Source of the DNA: Peronospora farinosa
Taxonomy: Eukaryota; Oomycota; Peronosporomycetes; Peronosporales; Peronosporaceae
DNA: 64,000 nucleotides
NCBI GenBank assembly: GCA_947646735.1
Contig: CANTFK010000985.1
Span: forward strand, 248,001-312,000
Direction of reading: 5' to 3'
The position numbers and the translations under genes are program-made. Numbering within the stretch: the stretch's first letter is position 1; every line of letters begins with the position of its first letter. Shown in pieces: positions 11,990 to 21,968 of this stretch. Below the pieces are notes generated by a model. That model saw only the letters and a list, made by a program, of their open reading frames with translations, was not told where the DNA came from and ran no database searches.

Positions 11990-12360
11990 TGAATTACTGA
12001 AATGACACCGTGGCTGGCACTGAAGCTATATGTATTTATATATTTTAGCCATTTCATATTATATGGGGACCCGTTAATCTTACGGTGCCGTTGACAACAA
12101 CAACAACACATCCTTTCTGCTGTATATGGGCATTAATGACGGCTCTTGCTACAAGCTGCGGAAGTGGTGCAATTGTGGTTTTATAGAGATGAAAGCTCTT
12201 ATTATTATCGACGTCTTATTGTTACATAACGTGCTAAATATTTCGACCAATCACATTCTAACAAATTTAGGGTGGTTGATGTTACCAATAAGGTGGTTGA
12301 TAAATAACGCCATAAAATAAACCAAATAAACACGGCCTCTTTTGTTACAGTAGCATCACG
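11990..12360. other. Intergenic DNA upstream of CGI121
   Basis: AT-rich sequence with no supported gene. It contains a (CAA)n-like run near 12,095-12,110. The promoter of the plus-strand gene at 12,361 should lie here. No clear oomycete initiator motif was seen. Confidence 0.4.
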
Positions 12361-13038
12361 ATGACGCTAGAGAAACACACTTACCCGTTGTTTAATAATC
12401 GGTGAGTCGATATTTATATTGCAGTACACGTATCTAATTCTTAAAGGGCTGCATTCTTGTGATGTAGTACACTCCATGTCGGGTACTATACGGACGTAAA
12501 GAATAGTCGAGCATTACGACAAGATCTACTGGACAAGAAGTTTGATATCGCGCTGATTAATGCTCATCTGGTACTTCAATACGAGTGACAATATGCTGTT
12601 AATAACACCTTTCTACTAACTGATATTGGTTGTAATATGTACCAGATTGCTGGGTCTTTCCAAGTACACGCCGCTGCCTCGCGAGCTTTGCTCTGTGATG
12701 CGTCCAATCAACTCACCACACGGAGTCTTCACGCTGAGCTCGTCTTTAACATGTCCGGATCGCGCAACGTGACCGAGTCTTTCAAGAGGTTTGGTGTCAG
12801 CGACGATACTACGTCGCTTGTGGTGTGCGTGATCGATGCGGATGAAGAAACGCTGAAGCAAGTGGAGACGTTGGTGGATGGCACACAAGTGCCGTTCGAC
12901 GAGCTGGGAACGCACTTGACCAGCGAAGACGTAAAGCTCATTAAAAAGTTCTACAAGATCTCCGAGCAGGAACTCACAAAGTCAACGCTTGTTGACGCCG
13001 CCACGTGCAGAATAGCAACTAAGAACTGCAACAAATAA
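12361..13038 (+). CDS. CGI121: EKC/KEOPS complex subunit CGI121 (TPRKB family)
   Basis: The predicted protein has 178 residues, close to the family's usual length of about 175-180. Three exons are inferred: 12361-12401, 12468-12570 and 12646-13038. Their phases agree (2 then 0), the introns are 66 and 75 nt with GT-AG ends, and the second contains a CTAAC branch-like site. The joined reading shows family landmarks in order: YYTDVKNS, FDIALINAHL, GSFQVHAA, TRSLHAELVFNMS, SFKRFGVSD, VKLIKKFYKIS and the end DAATCRIATKN. In the family, this subunit binds the Bud32/PRPK kinase in the KEOPS complex, which makes the threonylcarbamoyl-adenosine modification of tRNA. It is convergent with RPAP3, with 79 bp between the stops. 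Confidence 0.93.
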
Positions 13039-13117
13039 CGCGAGATAGAGAGTAAATTTCGTAACGAGAAGACGCCGCACTTCGTTAGATCAGCAGCTGG
13101 TGCATAGTTCGACGGTC

Positions 13118-14416
13118 TCATGGCAGCTGATACAGCTTCCTGAGGTCATCAACTTGATGCTCGTCGATCTTGTTGCTCCTTTTCGCTAATGTTTCCAAAT
13201 ACTGGACCACCCATGCCAGATCTTCTTTATCGCTATCGGACAGAAGCATAATTGTCATGTTAAAGCGCGGTACTTTCGTCAGCTCGCTAATAAACGCAAG
13301 CACAAATGATGCGGTGTCGGCCGATAGTGAAGAGTTTGTCTCCGATACGGGGACCACACCATAGCGGAGGACGTGAAAGATTTCACATAACACGTCCGAC
13401 TCGATCGCAGTCTTGAAGACGCTGCGAAGTGAAGGAGGATCAACCATGCGCAAATAATTAGCGCGTAAATTGAGCAAACGATTTTTCTGCTCAGCATCTC
13501 CACGCAAAGCGAGCGTCTTCCACACGCGGCCAAACTCGTAAGAAGCAGCCGGTGCTTTCTTAGGAAGTTTGGGCAACATAGTTAAGCTCTTCGTCTTCTT
13601 TTTTGTGCATGTTGCTTGCAAAAACGTCGCATCCTGAGGTAGTAGAGAGGAGGGTGATTCTTGCCCTGGTAAAGACATTTGTTCCGTGCCAGAACTTCGT
13701 TTCTTCAGCTGTTGTGACTCAGAACTTTCCTCCTTCTCACAGGCAGCAAGATCCTGCTCACCAGTGTAATTATTCAGTGATCTTTCTCCCACAATTTCAA
13801 TTACAAATTCTGTTCGTTTTGGAGAGCACTTGATTGCTGTCTGAATAAGTTCTCGAGTCGATTGCAGCTGTACCTGGATTTGACGGTTTCTCGGATCCAA
13901 AGTCGCAGCACAATGGAAATCAAGCAATGCGAGTCGATGTTTTCCCATCGAGTTCCGTGCCGTGCCTCGGCGTGAATACGATTTGACATGTGTTGGATCT
14001 ACTTCTAGTGCCACTGTGCAGTCGTCTTCTGCATTGGTAAACTCTTGATTCTTCAGATACGCCATGGCGCGATTCGACAGGACCACTGCATTGTTTGGAT
14101 TATACCTTAGACAACGGCTATAGCTCTTGATTGCAGCCATGTAGTCACCACATTTATAATGTCCATTTCCTTCTTCTTTTTCTAAATCCTCTTGACTTTT
14201 AGTGGTCAAGTGGTTGCTCATTGCATCAGTCCTTTGTCCATTGAAATAAAAGACTCGTGCAGTTCGTGGTGGAGAAATCTCTCTCTCGTCAACTGTTTGT
14301 TTGCAAACCAAGTCTACGGTATGAACGTTCTTCTCCCATGTATACAGATCTGATAAATTATCCGGCAATTGCGACGTATTAACGCGTATCGGATGCTGCA
14401 CTTCCTCTTCCGTCAT
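13118..14416 (-). CDS. RPAP3: RNA polymerase II-associated protein 3-like TPR co-chaperone
   Basis: Single-exon gene of 432 residues. Residues about 75-185 form three tetratricopeptide repeats (EEGNGHYKCGDYMAAIKSY, then LSNRAMAYLKNQEF, then SYSRRGTARNSMGK), the kind that clamps Hsp90/Hsp70 C-termini. A low-complexity linker follows, and residues about 290-405 form the C-terminal domain typical of RPAP3/SPAG1 (YEFGRVWKTL through VFKTAIESDVL). RPAP3 is the Hsp90-binding part of the R2TP complex that assembles RNA polymerases, snoRNPs and PIKK kinases. It has one TPR block, while animal RPAP3 has two, so it could also be read as a SPAG1-type relative. It shares a 104-bp divergent spacer with the NUDCD1-like gene. 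Confidence 0.88.
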   Translation of the reverse strand: MTEEEVQHPIRVNTSQLPDNLSDLYTWEKNVHTVDLVCKQTVDEREISPPRTARVFYFNGQRTDAMSNHLTTKSQEDLEKEEGNGHYKCGDYMAAIKSYSRCLRYNPNNAVVLSNRAMAYLKNQEFTNAEDDCTVALEVDPTHVKSYSRRGTARNSMGKHRLALLDFHCAATLDPRNRQIQVQLQSTRELIQTAIKCSPKRTEFVIEIVGERSLNNYTGEQDLAACEKEESSESQQLKKRSSGTEQMSLPGQESPSSLLPQDATFLQATCTKKKTKSLTMLPKLPKKAPAASYEFGRVWKTLALRGDAEQKNRLLNLRANYLRMVDPPSLRSVFKTAIESDVLCEIFHVLRYGVVPVSETNSSLSADTASFVLAFISELTKVPRFNMTIMLLSDSDKEDLAWVVQYLETLAKRSNKIDEHQVDDLRKLYQLP

Positions 14417-14520
14417 TTCTTACAGTATAAAACCGATTCTGATAGCTTATTTATAGTATACGTCTTCTGATTATTAGTTTACACAGTACCCGTGTACATA
14501 GATATCGTTAAGAGAATGAG

Positions 14521-16200
14521 ATGAACGTTATGTCAGTTATGGAGGTGGACCGCACGTTGATAGATAAGGATTTCGATCGCTACGTACTGGCTACAGATGG
14601 GATCACCAAGTGTGCTACTGCACTACCGATTGAGGTGTTGACACCACTGAATGCAGATGCAACTATGCGCAAGGCGCATTGGGAGTCACGCGTCCACTCT
14701 AACGCCCTAACGGTCGATCCATTCCTGAGCCAAAGTTATGGAGCAAGCGTTGCATATTACGTGAACGCAGAGTATCAGCTTGTACAGGTTGTAGGAGACA
14801 AGACAAGTACTCAAGTGAAGCTTGAGAACGTTTACAAGTTGCCGGTATTGACGACACGACAGGAAAATGTCTCGATACAAGTGGCAGGTAAAGGGGTGAT
14901 CGTGTATTGTGATGGACATGGGACGCTGTACTTTTTACAAGCTGAGATCGAGAAGCCTGGAGCCAAGTGGAGTCTCGTGTACAAATGTGCACCGTGGGAT
15001 GTGATCCCGTTGCTTCTTTTGAGAGCTTTTTACAATGAACAAGACCAGCATCTTTATGTTGTGGTGGCTGAATCGTTGTCAAAGAACGAAGTTGACGGAG
15101 CATTTCGACTCTCGTTGGTTGATGTGGTAGCAATTGGAACTTCTACTGGAAATGATATGAAGATTGATTGTCAATCTGTTGGACTGGAAAAACACGTGAC
15201 GTCAGGGATTGCTGTTGTGACAAAATTACCGACGTACGTCTCGTTTTGCGGGCCTACAGTGGCTTTGCTTGTCGAAGAAACGCACCAATTGCTTCTGAAG
15301 CTTGTAGCAGACAAGGAGGAGATGACGTTGATGAAAGAAATTTCACAAGAAAATGACACATTGATGCTTCACAAGCGTCGCCACAATGAAGACGTATTGG
15401 ACGATAATGAGATGGCTGCATTGCTGTCCAAACTTCCACGAGCAGGAATTGGTTTTCACGGCGAGATCTCGAAGCCCAAAGAACCCAGTGAATTAGCATC
15501 TCTCGACTTCAACACGCCGTTAAGTGAGAGGTTCCATAAGTCCAGTACGCCATTTAGCTCAGTCGATGCGCCTCTCTGCGGCAAACCCGATACCTCGACT
15601 TGCTACCGCAACGAAAACATTGGCGGCAGTCCAGGTCGATCACTCGAGATCCCGACAGCAGAGTCCATTCTCAGCGGCTTTGAGGAATGCGATAACGGCG
15701 ACCCAAACGCCAAAGCGTCCTTGTTGCTAGTTAACTGCGAGCAACAAGTGGTGCAACAGCAATTGGCGATCGATTGTCTGAACTTTCAGTTCTTGTGTCC
15801 AAGCGTCCAAGTCAACAGTTCAAGCGACTTCAAGTCTGCGCTACTTTTTCGAAACGATGTGCATGGTCTCGTCTTCAAGCTGAATATGGTCGTCGCTCAA
15901 CTATCGTTGCAGCACGCGTCCACATTGCCAGCATTTGGCTTTGTACAGGCGTCCAAACAGGAGAAAAAGTTCATGTCATTTCATCCATCAGGTTCATTCG
16001 CTTGCATTGGCGAATTCAAGCGACGTGTGTTCGTGTACCAAGGCAACAACAGCTCGGAAAAAGAACGTATGTTACATACGCGTCGACAATACGTAGTAGA
16101 GATTGGTGATCAAGAGCTGCTAGGGATGCAGATTGTGAGTGAGAACACAATTCTCGTGCTGACGTCGAGCCAAGTCTACATGCTTGAGCTGGACACTTGA
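14521..16200 (+). CDS. NUDCD1 (CML66)-like beta-propeller protein without a visible CS domain
   Basis: Single-exon gene, 559 residues. The N-terminus (LIDKDFDRYVL) and the propeller-like body resemble NUDCD1. The strongest similarity is the C-terminal part: LPAFGFVQASKQEKKFMSF, then FACIGEFKRRVFVY, then GDQELLGMQIVSENTILVLT. NUDCD1 homologues carry a p23-like CS/NudC domain in the middle. Here that position (residues about 275-415) is polar, low-complexity sequence with no recognisable CS fold. In animals the protein is an Hsp90/dynein-related adaptor. The role here is inferred only. Its divergent neighbour RPAP3 is also an Hsp90 co-chaperone. Confidence 0.75.
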   Translation: MNVMSVMEVDRTLIDKDFDRYVLATDGITKCATALPIEVLTPLNADATMRKAHWESRVHSNALTVDPFLSQSYGASVAYYVNAEYQLVQVVGDKTSTQVKLENVYKLPVLTTRQENVSIQVAGKGVIVYCDGHGTLYFLQAEIEKPGAKWSLVYKCAPWDVIPLLLLRAFYNEQDQHLYVVVAESLSKNEVDGAFRLSLVDVVAIGTSTGNDMKIDCQSVGLEKHVTSGIAVVTKLPTYVSFCGPTVALLVEETHQLLLKLVADKEEMTLMKEISQENDTLMLHKRRHNEDVLDDNEMAALLSKLPRAGIGFHGEISKPKEPSELASLDFNTPLSERFHKSSTPFSSVDAPLCGKPDTSTCYRNENIGGSPGRSLEIPTAESILSGFEECDNGDPNAKASLLLVNCEQQVVQQQLAIDCLNFQFLCPSVQVNSSSDFKSALLFRNDVHGLVFKLNMVVAQLSLQHASTLPAFGFVQASKQEKKFMSFHPSGSFACIGEFKRRVFVYQGNNSSEKERMLHTRRQYVVEIGDQELLGMQIVSENTILVLTSSQVYMLELDT

Positions 16201-16315
16201 CTTGGGACACATTCGGCTAGTTTTATCCAGTAAGAATGCTGTATAACATGAAAATCAACCAATCCCGTACCTGATGTTGATACAGCCACACAAAACCTGT
16301 CTGTACTTGGAAATA

Positions 16316-17958
16316 ATGGTGCTCTTCTCGATGCGTCGTATGCAGCCAGTTGCTCTGGCCATGGTACGCTCTACAGCTCGCAGGTAAGTGCATTATCTGC
16401 ATCTTCTATTACTATTGACTTTGCTTGATTAACGCCTGGGTGTTATACTGATTACTCGTTGTCCTGTGGTGATGTGTATCGTACTTAGTGGTCCTCGAGT
16501 TGTCCCTATACCCGCAGCTCAACTGAGCGCTGTACAGCTCATCTCTACCCACCACTTTGGCAGACGCTCGTTCTCTTCTACGCCAGTGAATGGGTACAAA
16601 TCTTTTGCTTGAGATTGGTAAAAATGAAGAGATTAACGAAGATCTTGTTGGATTGCAGACTGTTTGATGATGACCGAAGCGTTGCTGCGCCTTCGGAGGT
16701 GGTGGAGAAGGTGCTGGATACTGCCAGTACGTTGTTCTTTTGTGCTTTGGTGGATTTGGTGAAGAAATCTGATGGTGTTGTGTTGTTTTCTTCTTTTTGG
16801 CAAGCAAGACTCTGTTGATTACGCCTCCGTGGCCGACCTTGGTGAGAAGCCGCATTCTGAGTGGAACATGGTAGTGGTTATTGGTGCTGACAATTGACCG
16901 ATTCGGATATGTTAGGCTACGGGTTCTCAGATATCGCCATTCGCTCTCTGGATGTGATTCACTCCACGACGGGACTTCCATGGTGGGCGACTATTATTGT
17001 GACGACGGTTGCCGTGCGAACGGTCTTTTTTCCAGTCACGGTTCTTGTGGTAGGTGATGCAGAACGTTGTTTTTACTTAGCATGTTCTGACCAAAATCTA
17101 ACTATTGCTATGAGATAGATGAGACATTCGGCAAAGATGAAGCTATTTCAGCCGGATATGGAAAAGTTGCGGGAGGAGATGGACGCTAACCCGACGAAAG
17201 ACGGTGATTCCGCGCTGGAGTTCCAGAAGAAGTATAAGGCGCTAATGAAGAAACATGACGTGAATCCGTTGAAAAGCATACTTGCACCATTGGCACAGGT
17301 GCGGAATAGTTGCTAGCAAGTCTTCCTGTTCAAGAAATATTGTGCTGACCAACGCTACGTATTCGTTACGTCGTCGTCCTACGTAGATCCCAGTTTTCCT
17401 TGCATTCTTTTGGGGTTTGCAGAACATCTCAAAATACTTTCCTGAGTATGCACACGAAGGAGTTGGCTGGATTACCGACCTTTCCGTCGCTGACTCCACT
17501 ATGGCGCTCCCCGTGATTTCCTCGGCTCTGATGGTAGCGTCCGTGGAACTCGGTGAGAACGCAGTGTCTGGTGAAATGAAGGACAAAATGAAATTCGGCA
17601 TGCGCTGCTTTGCGGTGATGATGGTCCCACTTACCATGAACTTCCAGTCGGTATGGAGTGTATAAAGTGCAGTTCTTTTATTTTCAAGATCCTTGTATTC
17701 TGACGCTTGTTCTGCTTCTGACAGGGAATCTTCGTGTACTGGGTGACGTCAAACATGTACACGCTGGCGCAAACGGCTTTGTTGCGGCTGAATTGTGTCA
17801 AGCGTGCGCTTAATATTCCCGTCACGGAGGTACAACGCCTGGAGACATCCAGCATAGCGACGACTTCGCCTTTTGAAGTCGCAGTGGCTCGCGCAAAGGA
17901 GGGGACGGTTGTCAAAACTCACATGTATAAGCCAACAAAGCCGTCCAAAAAGATGTAG
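16316..17958 (+). CDS. OXA1: Mitochondrial inner-membrane insertase OXA1 (YidC/Oxa1/Alb3 family)
   Basis: Eight exons are inferred, all with GT-AG introns and matching phases: 16316-16383, 16489-16593, 16659-16726, 16809-16841, 16916-17049, 17119-17298, 17423-17650, 17725-17958, giving 349 residues. Residues 1-55 are Arg/Ser/Ala-rich with an RRSFSST segment, a typical mitochondrial presequence. The membrane domain begins at LGYGFSDIAIRSL and continues HSTTGLPWWATIIVTT, KMKLFQPDMEKLREEM, WITDLSVADSTMALPVISS and FVYWVTSNMYTLAQ, the five-helix insertase core. OXA1 inserts mitochondrial and nuclear-encoded proteins into the inner membrane. A short Lys/Arg-containing tail follows the last helix, in line with ribosome contact, but it is shorter than in yeast. 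The intron count is high for this window. Confidence 0.92.
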
Positions 17959-18095
17959 TTTTCGCGAGGCCCATACAATTTCGATAAATCGAAAATAACG
18001 TCGATGGCGAATCTCCGGTGACGGACCTAGTATAGAGATGTGCATTCAACCAACTCATTACGTTGTTCGATCCAGGCTTTGGATATCAGAGCAAT

Positions 18096-19621
18096 CTATT
18101 GTGCCTTTTCAATTGCCACGGAATCGCTTCCATCACGTGCCCGGACAATATCGAATTTGTCAGGCAAACTCTGATTCAACACCCACAAAGCAAAACGTAC
18201 TTGTTATTGAGCAAACCACAACGATAACGATTTTGTGAATAGTGGTCCGTACCTGAATCACAGGGCACAGTGTGGATGGCAAGAAGCGCGCATGCTCTTC
18301 ACAAAACGCACTCCGCATGGTAACTTCTTCTTGCGCTAGAACTGCAAGCTTGGCTTTTGTCTGCTCGATCTACACGACATCACCAAGCGACACTGCGGTC
18401 ATTTGACATACTTTCGGCAATGCTGCATGACCAACGGCTTACAAATTGGCGGACTTTCGAGTCATACTGCTTACGTCGAAGCAGTTCGGTTTCAATAGAC
18501 TGGTAAGATGCCAGAAAGTGGAGATAGAAATCCCGAAGACTACGTAGCTCATCAAACAAGAGCTGCACATCTGCAAATATCACCTCGTAGCTACAGCAAC
18601 GAAGAGAGTTCACGCAAGTCAGCTTTGTTGAAGTAAAGTCACTGCTTTGCGAAACGCACTGTGGATAGATATCGTTGATTGTAGTGAAGTACTGCAGCAG
18701 GAACCGGTCGCACTGCTCCGTGTCGACGAAAAAGTTGACCTATCAACACCACACGAATAAGTGGTCAGCCCTCGTAGCGATATCAACATTTCAGGCATCG
18801 TAGCAATACGCACTGCTGCGTCGTAAATCGTTTCAATTGGTTTCACATCGTCATCTCTACTCAAACAACAAAGTCAATACGCACCGAAAACAAGAATGAG
18901 ACAATTGAACGTACGTGATTGAAGTAATGTCTCGTTGCTCTCCAACTAGCACGTCAATATCACTTCCATGAGCTTTGTTAAACATCCTGAAGAATTCATA
19001 AATAGCTGCGATCCTTTCAATCGCATGTTGATGTGCTGCCAACAATTCTTCCACCCTGCAAAACCAAACACCACCAAAGAAACCCATCAAACGTCTACGT
19101 ATCCCCAACACCAGCATCCCTTGTCATCCTCTCGTACTCTTTTGTCTGCTCTAAAGCATCCTGTTGCAATGATTGAACTGTCTCTGCATCGACAAAGTCA
19201 AACAGCGTCTTGCCTTGCTCACCGCCCACCATATTCGGGTCCACTGAGCGATTCTGGAGCTGTTCAAACACGCAATCCATCTCATGGAGAAGCTGTAGAT
19301 CCCGTAAACATCAAGATCATGCAATACATGTCATTTTGTTAGTATCATAAGACTACGATATAATGCAGCAACTGAAACACACCGGTGTCTGTGCAAACAC
19401 CGAGTCTTGTGCGATTCCTTGTGCACTTTGGAGCTTCACACGTGAGGCGTCCAGCATTTTTCCCAGTACCTGCACGTATACATACGTATATAACGTTATA
19501 GTGTGATGATGTATATACATTGGTATCAGATAGACAGACAGACCTGGCATTTCTCAGAGATTGTCTTGACCACCTCACACGTCGCAATAGTAAAGTACTC
19601 AGCAGAGTCATGATCCTGCAT
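18096..19621 (-). CDS. ATG17-like autophagy scaffold protein (small)
   Basis: Eight exons are inferred on the minus strand with consistent phases: 19621-19544, 19469-19383, 19292-19099, 19055-18915, 18859-18814, 18739-18443, 18369-18253, 18170-18096, giving 289 residues. Intron 2 has a textbook TACTAAC branch site. The protein is almost wholly helical and coiled-coil-like. Its C-terminus has MRSAFCEEHARFLPSTLCP, the signature seen at the end of the Atg17 domain (an R/F residue, then E-H/N-G, then LP-x-x-L-C/W-P). Atg17/FIP200/ATG11 proteins scaffold the Atg1/ULK kinase complex at the start of autophagosome formation. At 289 residues it is shorter than yeast Atg17 (about 420), and the rest of the similarity is structural, so the name is provisional. 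Confidence 0.65.
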
Positions 19622-19834
19622 CGGAGTATCAGATCTGAGTAACGTCTGCGACACGGCTCGTGTGATTATTTTGTAATGATTTGTCCGACTGTTTCTTGAA
19701 GGTACGGAATAATCAGATCTCGGGATTAGTATATCATATTTGAAGAGGTTTCATCTGTTTTCGTAATCAAAAACAATCGAAATGTCTCAATTCAAAGACG
19801 CAGAAATTAATTCTTCATAAACGTGGATGAAGTT

Positions 19835-21807
19835 ATGGACGGCGGCGTAATCGCCATCCTTGCAAACGTGAGTTTTGTGGCTCTGCTGGCCATGGCGTTT
19901 TTTATAATGCGACATAAGATCATTCGTAATCATACGCGTAGATTGCGCGAATTGGCGGCTCCGCTGTTGGGCAAGTACGTCGTTAAAATCGCTTGTAGTT
20001 GATTGTAGCTGACGGACGTTGTTTTGTGTGTTTTTTTAATAGTTCTAGTGGTAGAAATGATCACCGATTGGATGCAGCTACTAGGGAGGCAGAGAAGGGC
20101 TTTGACGTGTGTCCTGTATGTGAGTTTGAGAACTTTAAGAAGGCACTCTTTTGCTCTATCTGTGGGGAGCAAATGGACACGAAGGAGATGGTGGAAGACA
20201 AAGGCAGGAAAAACAAGTGGAAGCGCAGCAGAAAGGAGAAAAAAGAGTGGGAGATGAAGACGCTACGTCATGACTTGACAAAGCGTCAGCTTCGTGCAAG
20301 GAAGAGGAAGGAATGGACGAGGAAATTGGACGTAGAGGGCAACATGTTTTGGTTCCGTGTAAAAGAAGAAAACGAGACTTTGACACCTGCTCGAGTAGGC
20401 AAAGTGATTCGATTTGTGAAGCTAAATGAGAATGCAAAGATGCCCGGACAAGTTAACGGTCCGGTCGCGACACAAAGTGATGTGGCGATTGTGGAGTCTG
20501 TGAAAGTGAAGATATTCAATGAGGTGGTCCATATGGAAATTGTGCCTGCTACGAAATGGAACGCTGCGGCACGAGCGACTGGGGAAGTGCTTGAAAACGA
20601 TACTCAAGTTGGAGTTGAGCGCCGTCGCGAAATATTGAAATTGGCGGCTAAGGACTTTCCGTCAAAGTACGCGTACTTTGTCCAGAGCTCGGCGTCGCTA
20701 CTCGTCCCGCCTGAGGTGGAGTTTCTTAAGCTGTCCATTCACAGAGATTACATGTTTGAGGAATCTATGGAACACCTTGGCTGTATAGATGAGAAGTACA
20801 TTCGGTCGGCTATGCGAATTAATTTTCTCGAGGAAAGTGGCGTGGACGCAGGTGGACTCCATCGAGAATGGTTTATGATGCTTACGGAGCTACTTATGGA
20901 TCCGAAAGCGGGGTTATTCAAGGTCACGCAAGGAGACGACCGGGCGTTCTTTCTGAACTCAAATTCCAGCTATGAAAATGGCGAGGAACATCTTGTCTAT
21001 TATTACGGAGCAGGGCGTTTATTAGGGCGATCACTTTTGGAAGGCACGGTGCTTAACTTTCATCTGTGCGTTCCACTACTCAAGCTTATTTTAGGTACGC
21101 CACTGTGTATGGACGACGTAGAGTACATTGACCCCGAGGTACACAAGAGCATGAAGTGGATACTGGAAAATGACGGTGTCGAAGCGTTGGACCTGGATTT
21201 CAGCGTGATGGAGCGTGTAGGCTGTCAGACAGTGCTGGTCGATCTTATCCCTAACGGACGCAACATCGAAGTTACCGATGTCAACAAGCACGAGTATTTG
21301 GAACGCAAATTCGAGCATTTGCTGCTGAGGAGCGTCGCTGATCAGCTGTATGTCTTTCTCAAAGGAATTTACGAAGTCATTCCGCAGCAGTTGTTGACGC
21401 TCTTCGATTACGAAGAGCTGGATAATCTCATGTGTGGATCTCCCGAAATCGACGTTGACGATTGGGAGAAACACACATCCGTCGCCGAGAGCGTGTCGAG
21501 GTCTCCGACTCTTGGGTGGTTCTGGGAGATTGTACGTGAGATGCCCAATGAATACCGACGGCGTCTATTGCAGTTCACTACGGGCTGTTCACGTGTACCA
21601 CTCGTGGGGTTTATGGGACTCACTAGTTACGACGGTAAGGTTTGTTTGTTTACCATCCGAGGAATTGTCGGTGCGCCGGATGAGTTTGTGCGGAGTTATG
21701 CGTGTTTTAACCGGTTGGATCTACCACTGGGTATCTCACGTGCGGAGCTCAAACGGATGCTTTATGCGGTGTTGGATACGGAGTTATATGGCTTCACTAC
21801 GGACTAA
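19835..21807 (+). CDS. Membrane-anchored HECT-type E3 ubiquitin ligase with a zinc finger (copy 1)
   Basis: Two exons, 19835-19974 and 20043-21807 (intron 68 nt), give 634 residues. Exon 1 encodes a single N-terminal hydrophobic segment (VSFVALLAMAFFIM) followed by basic residues, so a membrane anchor with the rest cytosolic is likely. Exon 2 starts with a four-cysteine finger of RanBP2 type (CPVCEFENFKKALFCSIC), a fold that often binds ubiquitin or RNA. The HECT domain fills the second half: GGLHREWFMMLTELL, LGRSLLEGTVLNFHLCVPL, PLVGFMGLTSYDG, and the catalytic cysteine in ACFNRLDLP near residue 600. The cysteine is present, so the ligase should be active. A short out-of-frame upstream ORF begins at 19827. 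Copy 2 follows directly. Confidence 0.92.
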
Positions 21808-21968
21808 GTTCGGGTTTTTTAGCGCAAATATGGGCGTACTTTGTCTCTGTTACAAACGAACAACAACGTTAGATTGACTGATTTCGTGTTTTTTATGAAC
21901 TACGGTACCTGTACTGTGTAACAAAATGATTGTAGCTTGTACCTAAACCGCACAAAAGAGCGATTGCA

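Noticed and set aside
13603..13833. Plus-strand open frames inside RPAP3
   Set aside because: Antisense shadows of the RPAP3 coding region; composition follows the real gene.
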